A stretch of 64,000 bases of DNA from DASPNH01 sp035626675 (GTDB taxonomy: Bacteria; Desulfobacterota; Binatia; UBA1149; CAITLU01). The stretch lies in NCBI GenBank assembly GCA_035626675.1, contig DASPNH010000125.1, positions 38,733 to 102,732 of the forward strand, written 5' to 3'. Position numbers and translations under genes: made by a program. A model generated the notes under the pieces. The model did not search any database and had not been told where the DNA came from. It saw only the letters and a list, made by a program, of their open reading frames with translations. Shown here one piece after another: positions 43,143 to 52,266 of this stretch (positions are counted from its first letter, which is position 1; every line of letters begins with the position of its first letter).

Positions 43143-44579
43143 CTACCGCCCCGCCCGCACTAGCGACATCACCAGCTTCTCCGCCGCGGCCTCGCCGCTG
43201 CGCACGCAATCGGGAATGCCTACGCCCGTCAGCGAGGCCCCGGCCAGTGCGAATGACGGCAAGCGTCCCGATTCCTGGTCGATGCGCGCGACGCGCTCCA
43301 GATGCCCGACGTTGTACTGCGGCATCGAGCGCGCCCAGCGCACGATGCGGGCGAGCCGCGGCCGCGCGCGCACGCCGAGCAGTTCGGACAGGTCACGGTC
43401 GATGCCGGCCAGCATGCGATCGTCGGACATCTCGAAGTGTTCCGGAAACATCGCGCCGCCGACGAAAGCGCGGATCAGGACCATGCCCTTCGGCGCGCGG
43501 CCGGCGTACTTGACGCTGCTGAACGTGCACGCGAGCACCACTCGCCGCTCCACCGCCGGGACGACGAAGCCGAAGCCGTTCAATGGATGCGCGATGTCTT
43601 CGCGGCGGTAGGCGAGATTGACGGTGGCGGTCGAGGCGTACTCGATGCCGTTGAGCGAGCGCGCCAGCTCGGGCGCAGCCACTTCCAGGATGCGGGCACT
43701 GGCATGGGCCGGTGTGGCGAGGCAGACGGCATCGGCTTCGATCCGTTCCTGCTCGGTATCCAGCGTATGAACGGTCCAGCCGCCGTCCTGGCGCTGCCCG
43801 ATGCTCTCGACCATGACGCCGGTGTGCAGCGCGCCTTTGGGAAGCAGCTCGCACAGTCGCGCGGGCAGCACAGCCAGGCCGCGATCGAGCGCGATGAAGA
43901 GCGAGTAGCGCGGGCCGGCGGCCGATCCCTGCGCCGCCGCCGCCCGCTTCATCGTGCCACTGAGGCCGAGGATCAGGCTCCGGTGGCGCCGCTCCATCTC
44001 GAGGAAGCGCGGCATGGTTGCGCGTAGCGAAAGCTTGGCGGGATCGGCCGTGTAGATGCCGCCGACCATCGGCTGCGCCGCCCGTTCCAGCGCTTCGCGT
44101 CCGAGACGCCGGGTCACGAAGCTCGCCAGCGTTTCGTCGGCATCGTCGTTCCGGCGCGGAAGAAAAAGGTCGGCGGCCATGCGAGCCTTGCCCGCAAGCG
44201 AGAACAGTCCCGACCTGGCCAACGTCGACAGCCGCGTCGGCGCCATCATGTAGAAGCCCTCGGGGACCGGGTGCAGCCTGGTGCCGAGCGCGATGAAGCT
44301 CTGCCGGTGCTCGGTGCTGGTCCCGATGATGCGGTCCTTCAGCCCGATCTCCTCGCACAGGTTCCTGGCCCACGGCTTCTCGGTGATGATCGAGTCGGGC
44401 CCGAGCTCGAGCAGGCAGCCTTTCTCCTCGACCGACTCGATGACGCCGCCGGCGCGCGAGGAACCTTCGAGCACCATGATCTCGACGTCGAGGGCGTGCT
44501 CGCGCGCGAGCTTGTCGGCCCGATAGGCCGCAGCAAGGCCGGCGATGCCGGCGCCGACGATGACGATGCGCCGTCTCAT
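43143..44579 (-). CDS. hemY: oxygen-dependent protoporphyrinogen/coproporphyrinogen oxidase
   Basis: A 478-residue FAD enzyme that oxidises protoporphyrinogen (or coproporphyrinogen) to the porphyrin. The FAD fold VGAGIAGLAAAY is at 8-19. A family core is 'GCLLELGPDSIITEKPW', and the C-terminal 'LAGASLTGVGIPDCVRSGEAA' is diagnostic. It lies 24 nt after the HemD-HemE gene and 7 nt before the lipoprotein, so the three form an operon. Length is normal. Confidence 0.92.
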   Translation of the reverse strand: MRRRIVIVGAGIAGLAAAYRADKLAREHALDVEIMVLEGSSRAGGVIESVEEKGCLLELGPDSIITEKPWARNLCEEIGLKDRIIGTSTEHRQSFIALGTRLHPVPEGFYMMAPTRLSTLARSGLFSLAGKARMAADLFLPRRNDDADETLASFVTRRLGREALERAAQPMVGGIYTADPAKLSLRATMPRFLEMERRHRSLILGLSGTMKRAAAAQGSAAGPRYSLFIALDRGLAVLPARLCELLPKGALHTGVMVESIGQRQDGGWTVHTLDTEQERIEADAVCLATPAHASARILEVAAPELARSLNGIEYASTATVNLAYRREDIAHPLNGFGFVVPAVERRVVLACTFSSVKYAGRAPKGMVLIRAFVGGAMFPEHFEMSDDRMLAGIDRDLSELLGVRARPRLARIVRWARSMPQYNVGHLERVARIDQESGRLPSFALAGASLTGVGIPDCVRSGEAAAEKLVMSLVRAGR

Positions 44580-44603
44580 GCGTGCCGGTTCATCCCGGCC
44601 GGC

Positions 44604-46580
44604 TCAGCGCCGCGTGCTCAGCTCGTGCACGGTGTCCACGAGCGCGATGACGTTGTCGACCGGAGTGCCGGGCAGGATGCCGTGCCCGAGATTGAAGATG
44701 TGGCCCGCGCGGCCGCCGGCCTCTTCGAGAACGCGTGCCGCTTGCGTGCGAACGGTTTCGAGGTCGCTCAGCAGCACGACGGGGTCGAGGTTTCCCTGGA
44801 TCGCAAGGCCAGGAAAGCGTGTGAACGCATCGGCGATTCTCATGCGGTGATCGACGCCGAGCACGCTCGCACCGGCCTGCACCTGAAGGTCCAGGAGCGT
44901 GGCGGTGTCGGTGCCGAAGTGTATGAGCGGAACGTCCTTGGGCAGAGCTTCGATGATGCCGTGCATGTGCGGAAGCACGTAGGTCTCATAGTCATGGGGC
45001 GACAGGCAGCCGACCCAGCTGTCGAAGATCTGCAGCGCCTGGCAGCCGGCCTGAGCCTGCGCACTCAGATAGGCCGCCACCGCGCGCGACAGTACGCCCA
45101 TCAGCGCGTTCCACGCCCCGGCATCGGCGTACATGAAGCGCTTGGTGGCCGTGTAGTTGCGCGAGCCGCCGCCCTCGATGACGTAGGAAGCCAGCGTAAA
45201 AGGCGCGCCGGAAAAGCCGATCAGCGGAACGTGCGGCTGCAGCTCGGCGCGGGTCCGCGCGATGGCATCGAACACGAACGCCAGCTCGCTGCGCGGATCG
45301 ATCTCGCGCAACCGGTCGACGTCCTCGGGGCCGCGCACCAGACGCGACAGGCTGGGCCCGTCGCCGTGGACGTATTCGAGACCGAGCCCCATCGGCTCGA
45401 GAATGAGCAGGATGTCGGAGAACAGGATCGCCGCGTCGGCGCCGATGCGTTCCTGCGCCTCCACCGTCACCTTGGCGGCGAGCTCGGGCGTCTTGCACAG
45501 CTCCAGGAACGGAACGCGCGCGCGCACCTCGCGGTACTCCTGCATGTAGCGGCCGGCCTGGCGCATCAGCCACACCGGCGTGTGAGGGACGGGCTCGCGG
45601 CGGCAGGCCTTCAGGAAGACGCTCTCGCGCAGCTTGGAGAGGCCGGCTGCAGGAGGGCCGGCGGTCCGCGCGGCGCGAATGGTCGAAACGGCGGCGCGAA
45701 TCGTGGCTCGCTTCTCGGCGAGGATGCCGGGCGACTGCTCGCTCGTCTCCTTGATCAGCGTACCGATCTTGGGATGCGAGGGCTCCAGATCGACGTGGAA
45801 TCCGTTCTCGACCAGCGTCTCGCTGCAGACCGGGCCGACCGACGCGATGACGAGCTCGCGCGCGGCGTCGCGAAACTCGTTCTCCTTGCCAATGCCGCGA
45901 AGGACTTCGAGCAGGCTGTAGAGCTGGTTGGAGCTGGTGAAGAGCAGGACGTCGGCCGTGCGCGCCAGCACCTGCGCGATGGCATCGTGAATGGGGCGGA
46001 CGTCGTCGGGCAGCTCCCATCGGTATACCGGCACCTGGCGCACCGTCGCGCCGCGGGCTCGCAATGCGTCGACGAACTGGTCGTTGGGAACGCCGTATTC
46101 CTGAACCGCAACGTGTGCGCCCTCGATCTCGACGCCCTCGGTAGCCTCGTCCAGCGCCGCCAGTATCTGGCGCCAGGTATTGGGCTCGGGAATGGTGATG
46201 GTGACCGGCACGCCCAGCTCGCGCAGAACGCGAGTCGGCTTGGGCCCCCGTGCCACGGTGGTGACCGCCGACAAGGCCCGGGTCAGCGCTGCCTGGTCAT
46301 GGCGTGTTTGCAGGGCGGCGAACAGGTACCGCGTTCCGACGCCCGTCATGAAGATGACGATGTCGAGGGTGCCAGCCAGAAGCTCGTCCGCGAAAGCGAA
46401 CGCGGGTTCGTTCGCCTCCAGAGCAACTTCCTTCATCGTCGGCGCCGAGATCGGCACGCCGCCGGCGTTGTGGATGAGGCGAACGGCTTCGGTCGCCATG
46501 CGGCTCTCGAAAGAGATGACGCGAAGGCCGCCGAACCCTCTGCGGGTCGCTGTGTTGGGGGCTGATACGGGCTCGGACAT
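44604..46580 (-). CDS. hemDE: fused uroporphyrinogen-III synthase and uroporphyrinogen decarboxylase (HemD-HemE)
   Basis: A 658-residue fusion of two consecutive heme steps. Residues 1 to about 300 are a HemD-type unit: 'LRVISFESRMATEAVRLI', 'VIFMTGVGTRYLF' and 'VLLFTSSNQLYSLLEVL'. From about 315 it is a full HemE, with the substrate motif RQAGRYM at 340-346, 'ILFSDILLILEPMG' and 'GFSGAPFTLASYVIEGG'. The fusion would channel uroporphyrinogen III directly. The ATG at 46580 fits both the HemD N-terminus and the divergent CBS gene. Confidence 0.88.
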   Translation of the reverse strand: MSEPVSAPNTATRRGFGGLRVISFESRMATEAVRLIHNAGGVPISAPTMKEVALEANEPAFAFADELLAGTLDIVIFMTGVGTRYLFAALQTRHDQAALTRALSAVTTVARGPKPTRVLRELGVPVTITIPEPNTWRQILAALDEATEGVEIEGAHVAVQEYGVPNDQFVDALRARGATVRQVPVYRWELPDDVRPIHDAIAQVLARTADVLLFTSSNQLYSLLEVLRGIGKENEFRDAARELVIASVGPVCSETLVENGFHVDLEPSHPKIGTLIKETSEQSPGILAEKRATIRAAVSTIRAARTAGPPAAGLSKLRESVFLKACRREPVPHTPVWLMRQAGRYMQEYREVRARVPFLELCKTPELAAKVTVEAQERIGADAAILFSDILLILEPMGLGLEYVHGDGPSLSRLVRGPEDVDRLREIDPRSELAFVFDAIARTRAELQPHVPLIGFSGAPFTLASYVIEGGGSRNYTATKRFMYADAGAWNALMGVLSRAVAAYLSAQAQAGCQALQIFDSWVGCLSPHDYETYVLPHMHGIIEALPKDVPLIHFGTDTATLLDLQVQAGASVLGVDHRMRIADAFTRFPGLAIQGNLDPVVLLSDLETVRTQAARVLEEAGGRAGHIFNLGHGILPGTPVDNVIALVDTVHELSTRR

Positions 46581-46837
46581 CGCGACGCTTCCGCGGATGC
46601 CGCGGCGCGCAACAATCGCAAGATCATTGCATGGTGGCAACCGCGCAGCGCGATGCGTCGTCGACGACCGTGCGCGTGCGAGCCGGGGCGGTTGCGCGCC
46701 GCTGCACGCTCACTGCTGTTGACGCGACGGGGACGGAGTGTCTTACTCGGCCCATTGCGCCCGAGGTCATCGACGCGTACGCAGCGTCAGCGTCTCGAGG
46801 GCGAGGCCGGACGAAAGCCCGACGGAGAGGTTGCCCG

Positions 46838-47275
46838 ATGAAGATCCGCGACATCCAGAAGAGCAAGCCCATCCAGATGCAGACCATCGCTCCGGACAAG
46901 ACGATCCATCACGCGATCAAGCAGCTCTGCCAGTTCAACATCGGAGCGCTGCCGGTGGTGGACGCGGCGGGCTCCCTGGTCGGGATCATCTCGGAGCGCG
47001 ACGTGCTGCGGCTGTGCTCGCGCGACGACTTCGTCTCGGCGCTGTCGCTCAAGGTCGCCGAGGTGATGACCAAGGACGTCGTCATCGGCGTGTGCGAGGA
47101 CGACCTCGACTACGTGATGTCGGTGATGACCGAACGCCGCATCCGCCACCTGCCCGTCCTGGAGGACAAGAAGCTGGTGATGATCATCTCGATCGGCGAC
47201 GTCGTGAAGGCCCAGTACGACCAGAAGGATTCGGAGGCCCGATACCTGCGCGACTACATGGCCGGCACCGTCTGA
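46838..47275 (+). CDS. CBS-domain pair protein
   Basis: A 145-residue protein made of two CBS units (about 10-60 and 75-130): 'FNIGALPVVDAAGSLVGIIS' and 'RRIRHLPVLEDKKLVMIISI'. Such pairs sense adenine nucleotides or similar ligands and act as small regulators. GAGAGG precedes the ATG at 46838. It is divergent from the heme operon, and the 257-nt gap between them holds no gene. The partner is unknown. Confidence 0.85.
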   Translation: MKIRDIQKSKPIQMQTIAPDKTIHHAIKQLCQFNIGALPVVDAAGSLVGIISERDVLRLCSRDDFVSALSLKVAEVMTKDVVIGVCEDDLDYVMSVMTERRIRHLPVLEDKKLVMIISIGDVVKAQYDQKDSEARYLRDYMAGTV

Positions 47276-47343
47276 ACGAGGGACCGGTACGATTCTTCGC
47301 GCCGGTAGCGGCGAGCGGCGACGCGCTGCCGGCGCCGCGCCTT

Positions 47344-48726
47344 TTACCCGATGCGGAAGTGCCAGCCGCGGGTTTTCGTCATGCGATCGAACCCGTAATC
47401 GGAGAGCGTGATGCCCACGCCACTGTCCTTCCATCCTGACCACGGCAGCGCCGGATCCAGGAAATCGCAGCGATTCAGGAACACGGTTCCCGCCTGGACG
47501 TGCGGCGCCATCGCTCGCGCCGCCTGCGCATCCCTGCTCCAGATCGACGCCGTCAGCCCGTAGCGGCTGTCGTTCATCATTCGCAGCGCTTCCTCGTCAT
47601 CGGCAACCGGCGCCACAGCCACGACCGGCCCGAAGCTCTCCTCGGTCGCGATCTGCATCGAATGATCGGTGTCGGCAACGACGGTGGCCTCGAACCAGCG
47701 CCCGCGCCCGCCGCGCGTGGCGGCATTGCCGCCGACGGTCACGCGCGCGCCCCTGGCCGCTGCCTGCTCGATCTGCTGCTCCAGCGTCGCGACCGCATCG
47801 GCCTGGGCCATGGGACCCAGCATCGTGGCTTCGCGCAGGGGATCGTCGATGGTCCACGTGCGCGCGGCCTCGGTCAGCGCATCGACGAAATCGGCATAGC
47901 ACGAGCGATGCACGTAGATGCGCTCGACGGCGCAGCAGCTCTGGCCCGAGTTGTAGAACGCGCCTTCGGCCAGCGACTCGGCCACCGTCGCCACGTCGGC
48001 GTCCTCGCGCACGTAGGCCGGATCCTTGCCGCCGAGCTCGAGGCCTACGTCGATGAATCGCCCCGCGGCAGCCTGCGACACGGCCCGTCCGCCTTCGACC
48101 GAGCCGGTGAAGGCGACGTATCCGACCGACGGATGCGCGACGATGTCGGCGGTCACGCGATGCTCGGCGACGATGCCCGTGACAAGTGCGTCGGGCGCGC
48201 CGGCCTCGGCGAACGCGCTTTCGAAGTGCGCCGCGCACGACGGCGTGCGGCGCGAGTGCTTCAGGATGACGGCGTTGCCCGACAGCACCGCCGGGACCAC
48301 CACGTTGACCGCGATCAGCAGCGGGTAGTTCCACGCCGCGATGTCGAGCACGACTCCGACCGGGACGCGCTGGATGCGCCGCTCGAAACCGGACTTGCCC
48401 GCCAACTCGACGTCGCGCAGGCAGCGCGGCGCGGCCTCCATCATGTGCTCGGCGCGCGCACGCATCGTGCGAGCCTCGCCGCGTCCCTGCGCCACCGGCT
48501 TTCCCATCTGGACGGCGAGCTCGCGCGCGATGGTCTCGGCGCGCAGGTCGAAAGCCTCGAGGAAGCGTTCGCACAGCGCGACTCGCTCGTCGATGCTGCT
48601 TGCCGCCCAGGCCCGCGCGGCGCTGCCGGCGCGCGCCAGCAGCGGCGCTACCGCATCCGCCTCGAGCAGCTCGAAGGTGGCTGCGACCTCGCCTGTGGAC
48701 GGGTTGTCGACGGTTGCCTTTTTCAT
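47344..48726 (-). CDS. NAD(P)-dependent aldehyde dehydrogenase
   Basis: A 460-residue aldehyde dehydrogenase. The catalytic Cys lies in 'YNSGQSCCAVERIY', the general base Glu in 'GLELGGKDPAYV', and the cofactor region in 'FTGSVEGGRAVSQ'. It is slightly shorter than classical ALDHs, as in the succinate-semialdehyde-type group. The substrate is not decided. It is divergent from the DUF255 gene. Confidence 0.9.
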   Translation of the reverse strand: MKKATVDNPSTGEVAATFELLEADAVAPLLARAGSAARAWAASSIDERVALCERFLEAFDLRAETIARELAVQMGKPVAQGRGEARTMRARAEHMMEAAPRCLRDVELAGKSGFERRIQRVPVGVVLDIAAWNYPLLIAVNVVVPAVLSGNAVILKHSRRTPSCAAHFESAFAEAGAPDALVTGIVAEHRVTADIVAHPSVGYVAFTGSVEGGRAVSQAAAGRFIDVGLELGGKDPAYVREDADVATVAESLAEGAFYNSGQSCCAVERIYVHRSCYADFVDALTEAARTWTIDDPLREATMLGPMAQADAVATLEQQIEQAAARGARVTVGGNAATRGGRGRWFEATVVADTDHSMQIATEESFGPVVAVAPVADDEEALRMMNDSRYGLTASIWSRDAQAARAMAPHVQAGTVFLNRCDFLDPALPWSGWKDSGVGITLSDYGFDRMTKTRGWHFRIG

Positions 48727-48937
48727 CGCGAAAACTTCCGCGAAACACCGAGGCAGGTCCAGTCAGCGCAGGCCGGCGCGTCCGTGCGAGCCAGGCGGCG
48801 TGGCAACGCCCGAGTCGCCGGCTGCCAGGGCTCCCGCTCGGCGCATCGCCACCGCCGCGGCGATCGAAAACCTTCGGCTGCCGGGGCGCGCGCGTCCTCG
48901 TTGCGACGCCGGTTCGGGACCTGTCGCCAACTTCGGT

Positions 48938-51199
48938 ATGGTGCTGCCGGTGCGCCTGCTCGCCAGCCTCCTCGTGACGATGTCCTTCCTTCTGGCAGCG
49001 TGCGATCCGTCGCCGCCGCGTGACAGTTCGTCGCAGCCGGGCGGCACTGCCGAGTCCAGGCCGGCACCGGCGCCGCCGCCTGTGCGCACCGGCAATCTGC
49101 TCGGCGAGCGCCGCAGCCCCTACCTGCGCTTGCACGCCTCGCAGCCGCTGCATTGGCGCTCCTGGGAGGATGCGCCATTCGAAGAGGCGGCGCGTCGCCA
49201 GCGACCCGTCATGCTCGTGCTCGGATTCGGCGCGTGTCACGGCTGCCACGTGCTGGCGCGCGGCGCCTTCGCCGATCCGCAGTTCGCCGAGTACGTCAAC
49301 GACCGCTTCGTGCCCGTGCTCGTCGATCGCGACGAGCGGCCCGACGTCGACGCCGTCTACATGAATGCCGTGCGCCTGCTGACGGGCGGCGCCGGCTGGC
49401 CGGCCATCGTCTTTCTGGATCCCGCCGGCGCGGCCTTCCAGGCCTACACGTACGGCGCCGCTGCAGGCGGCGAGCGCAAGGACCTGCGCGAGGTGGTCGA
49501 GACCGTCGGTGTGCAGGTCGAGATCGGAATGGACGTGGTCAGCGCGCGTGCCTTCGATACCAACGAGAAGCTGCGCATCTACGCGCAACCTCGTCCGGCC
49601 GGTGACCTTCCCGAGACCGGCAAGGTGTTCGGACCGCTGATGCTGTACCTGGCGCACAGCTATGACCGCGAGCACGGCGGTTTCGGCGATGCCCCGCGCT
49701 TCGTGCGACCGCCCGCCATCGACTTCCTGCTGCGGCTGCACCGCAGGACGGGCCAGCAGGTCGCAAGCGAGATGGTCGAGACGACGCTGCTGCGAGTACG
49801 CCAGAGCGCGCTGCACGACCCCGTAGACGGCGGCTTCCATCGCTACGCGCGCGGGCCCGCCTGGCAGAACCCGGCCTACGAGAAGACGCTTGCCGACAAC
49901 GCGGCGATCGCGGCGGTTTATCTGGATGCGTGGCAGGCCACGGGCAGGGAAGAGCTCGCGCAGACGGCGCGCACCACGCTCGAGTTCCTGAGCCAGCGCC
50001 TGCGCTCGCAGGCCGGCGGATTCTTCGCATCGCTCGATTCGGAAGGTGCAGGTCCCGACGGCGCGGCATGTTCGGGCTGCTATTACGCCATCTCCGATGA
50101 GGACCGGGCCGCGGCGCTCGCATCGCCGGAGCAGCGCACGCGCCTGGCGGCGGAGCGTCGCAAGCTCGGGGGCCCGCTGCGGCACGAGGCGATCCTGGCC
50201 GATGCCAACGGGCTTGCCATCGGTGCCTTCGCGCGCGCGGCGATGATCTTCGACGACGCCACGCTGCGCGAGCAGGCTGCGGCTGCGGCCAGCTTCGTGC
50301 TCGAGCGGCATCGCCGTACCCGGCGCGCCGTTGCGCCGGCCGGCGCCGAAGGCAGCGTCGCAACCGCACGCATCGGCGATGGCGATGCGACGGGGCCCAA
50401 CGGCGATGCGCGCGCTGCAACGCCCGCCGCTGTCGATGTGGCGCGGGAGCTGCCTGCCGCGAACGCGCCCGTTGCGGCCACCGCTACGCTTTCGCACTGC
50501 GTCTACGAGGATCGCTCGCCCTGCGGCAACGGCGACGCCTACCTCGACGACTACGTCTTCCTGGCCGGCGGTCTGCTCGATCTGTTCGAAGTCGATCCGC
50601 AGGCGCGCTGGCTATCGGCCGCGCGCGAGCTCGCCGACGAGATGCTCGCGCGATTCGAGCATGACAACACGGGCGGCTTCTTCCTGACTGCCGAGGACGC
50701 GCAGCCGCTGCTGCTGCGACCGAAGCCCGACTACGACTCGGCGCTGCCTTCGGGCAACTCGGCCGCCGTGGCGATGCTGATGCGGCTGCACGCCTTCACC
50801 GACGCCGCGGTCTACCGCGAAGCCGCTGAGCGCACTCTGCGCGCGTTCTCCCACGTGCTGGAGCTGAGACCGCTGACGGCGCCGGGTCTGGCGGCGGGGC
50901 TGGACGCGTTCGACGATCCGTTCAAGGGCATCGTGCTGGTCGTTCCCGACGGTGCCGACGGCAGCGCGCTGCGCGAGGTACTGGCGCGCACCTATCTGCC
51001 GAACCGCGCGATCGTCGTCAGCAGGGGCGAAGGGCAGGATGCGACGATGCCGGCCCTGCCGGTCCTCGCGCGCAAGGTTGCCGCCGGCGGGCGGGCCACC
51101 GCGTACGTCTGCGAGAACCACGTCTGCCGTCCCGGCACCGACGACCCCGCAACGCTGCGCGCCGCCATCACCAGCGTAGTCCCACCCTCCATGAACTAG
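48938..51199 (+). CDS. DUF255/thioredoxin-like lipoprotein
   Basis: A 753-residue protein with a lipoprotein signal (LLAAC). Its N-terminal DUF255 thioredoxin-fold domain keeps a CHGCH redox pair in place of the usual CHWCH ('LGFGACHGCHVLARGAF'). It is followed by an alpha/alpha-barrel: 'YDREHGGFGDAPRFVRP', 'DPVDGGFHRYARGP' and 'ALPSGNSAAVAMLMRL'. Relatives such as YyaL and human SPATA20 are otherwise cytoplasmic, so the lipoprotein signal is unusual. A low-complexity insert of about 50 residues lies near 470-520. It ends at the palindromic repeat at 51202. Confidence 0.82.
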   Translation: MVLPVRLLASLLVTMSFLLAACDPSPPRDSSSQPGGTAESRPAPAPPPVRTGNLLGERRSPYLRLHASQPLHWRSWEDAPFEEAARRQRPVMLVLGFGACHGCHVLARGAFADPQFAEYVNDRFVPVLVDRDERPDVDAVYMNAVRLLTGGAGWPAIVFLDPAGAAFQAYTYGAAAGGERKDLREVVETVGVQVEIGMDVVSARAFDTNEKLRIYAQPRPAGDLPETGKVFGPLMLYLAHSYDREHGGFGDAPRFVRPPAIDFLLRLHRRTGQQVASEMVETTLLRVRQSALHDPVDGGFHRYARGPAWQNPAYEKTLADNAAIAAVYLDAWQATGREELAQTARTTLEFLSQRLRSQAGGFFASLDSEGAGPDGAACSGCYYAISDEDRAAALASPEQRTRLAAERRKLGGPLRHEAILADANGLAIGAFARAAMIFDDATLREQAAAAASFVLERHRRTRRAVAPAGAEGSVATARIGDGDATGPNGDARAATPAAVDVARELPAANAPVAATATLSHCVYEDRSPCGNGDAYLDDYVFLAGGLLDLFEVDPQARWLSAARELADEMLARFEHDNTGGFFLTAEDAQPLLLRPKPDYDSALPSGNSAAVAMLMRLHAFTDAAVYREAAERTLRAFSHVLELRPLTAPGLAAGLDAFDDPFKGIVLVVPDGADGSALREVLARTYLPNRAIVVSRGEGQDATMPALPVLARKVAAGGRATAYVCENHVCRPGTDDPATLRAAITSVVPPSMN

Positions 51200-51201
51200 C
51201 C

Positions 51202-51250
51202 GGTTAAGGGGACTGTCCCCTTAACCTTAAGGGGACAGTCCCCTTAAAGG
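51202..51250. repeat. tandem palindromes TTAAGGGGACWGTCCCCTTAA
   Basis: Two adjacent perfect palindromes (51202-51226 and 51225-51250) with the core GGGGACTGTCCCC or GGGGACAGTCCCC lie between convergent genes. The core is known from REP-like repeats linked to RAYT transposases. The arsS stop codon lies inside the second copy, so its last residues are built by it. No RAYT gene is in the window. Confidence 0.85.
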
Positions 51251-52266
51251 CTTAAAGGTTGCTGGGCGAGGGTGCCGCTGCAGCTGGAGCCGGCGCCGGC
51301 GGTGCAGCCGAAGCAGTGCGATGCCGTGGCGATGCGCGTGTCCGCGAGGTCGTCGGTGGAGGCGATGGTCCACAACGTCTGCGCTGCGCCGTCGCGCGTC
51401 AGCGGCATCTCCAGCATCTGGTTGAAGTCGCAATCGTAGAGCGCGCCGTCGTAGCCGACGCTGATCATGCTGCGGCACATCAGCCCATCGATGGTGGCCG
51501 GATTGAAGTGCTGCACGAGCAGGCCCATGTAGCGGTCGTGCTCGCCGCTGCGGACGAGCATTTCGGCGAAACGCTTGATCGGCATGTTGGTGATCGTCAG
51601 CAGGCGGTCGAAACGGATCCCGAAGAGCCGGTCGAGCTCTTCGCGATACTTCGCTTCGAGCTCGTGCTGCTGCGGGGGAAGGAGCGCGCCGAGCGGGTTG
51701 TAGACGAGGTCGAGACGAAGGCCGCTGCCCGGCCGCGCGTAGCCGATCGCGCCCAACAGCTTCAGGGCCTCGATGCTCTTGTCGAAGACGCCGACCCCGC
51801 GCTGGCGATCCACGTTCTGGCCGGTGTAGCAGGGAAGCGAGCACACCAGCTCCACGCCCATGCGCCTGTAGAAGTCGGGCAGAGACTCCATGCCCTTCTC
51901 GAAGAGGATGGTCAGGTTGCACCGCACGATCACCCGCCGCTGCAGCGCCCGCGCGCCTTCGACCAGACGCGTGAAGCTCGCGTTCAGCTCGGGCGCGCCG
52001 CCGGTGATGTCGAGCAGCTGCACGCGCGGCGAGCACCCGAGCAGGTCGAGCACGCGCTCGGCAACGGCCGCGCTCATCGTTTCGGTGCGCTTGGGACCGG
52101 CCTCGACGTGACAGTGATGACAGGCCTGGTTGCAGACCTTGCCGACGTTGATCTGCAGGGTCGTGACGTGAGCCCGCCTCAGAGCCGCAGCGCCGTGACG
52201 CATCAACGTCGCATCGAAGGTCGCTTCTTCGGACGCGCGGCTGCTCGCCGCGCCGAGCGCGCTCAC
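51244..52266 (-). CDS. arsS: ArsS-like radical SAM protein
   Basis: A 340-residue radical SAM enzyme of the rSAM/Cys-rich (TIGR04167) family linked to arsenosugar synthesis. The iron-sulfur motif is CNQACHHC, and the ending HCFGCTAGAGSSC is diagnostic. It starts at a GTG that overlaps the stop of the upstream gene (GTGA), so they are coupled. No ArsM methyltransferase is near, so the arsenic role is not proven. The last residues and stop lie in a REP-like palindrome. Confidence 0.82.
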   Translation of the reverse strand: MSALGAASSRASEEATFDATLMRHGAAALRRAHVTTLQINVGKVCNQACHHCHVEAGPKRTETMSAAVAERVLDLLGCSPRVQLLDITGGAPELNASFTRLVEGARALQRRVIVRCNLTILFEKGMESLPDFYRRMGVELVCSLPCYTGQNVDRQRGVGVFDKSIEALKLLGAIGYARPGSGLRLDLVYNPLGALLPPQQHELEAKYREELDRLFGIRFDRLLTITNMPIKRFAEMLVRSGEHDRYMGLLVQHFNPATIDGLMCRSMISVGYDGALYDCDFNQMLEMPLTRDGAAQTLWTIASTDDLADTRIATASHCFGCTAGAGSSCSGTLAQQPLSL

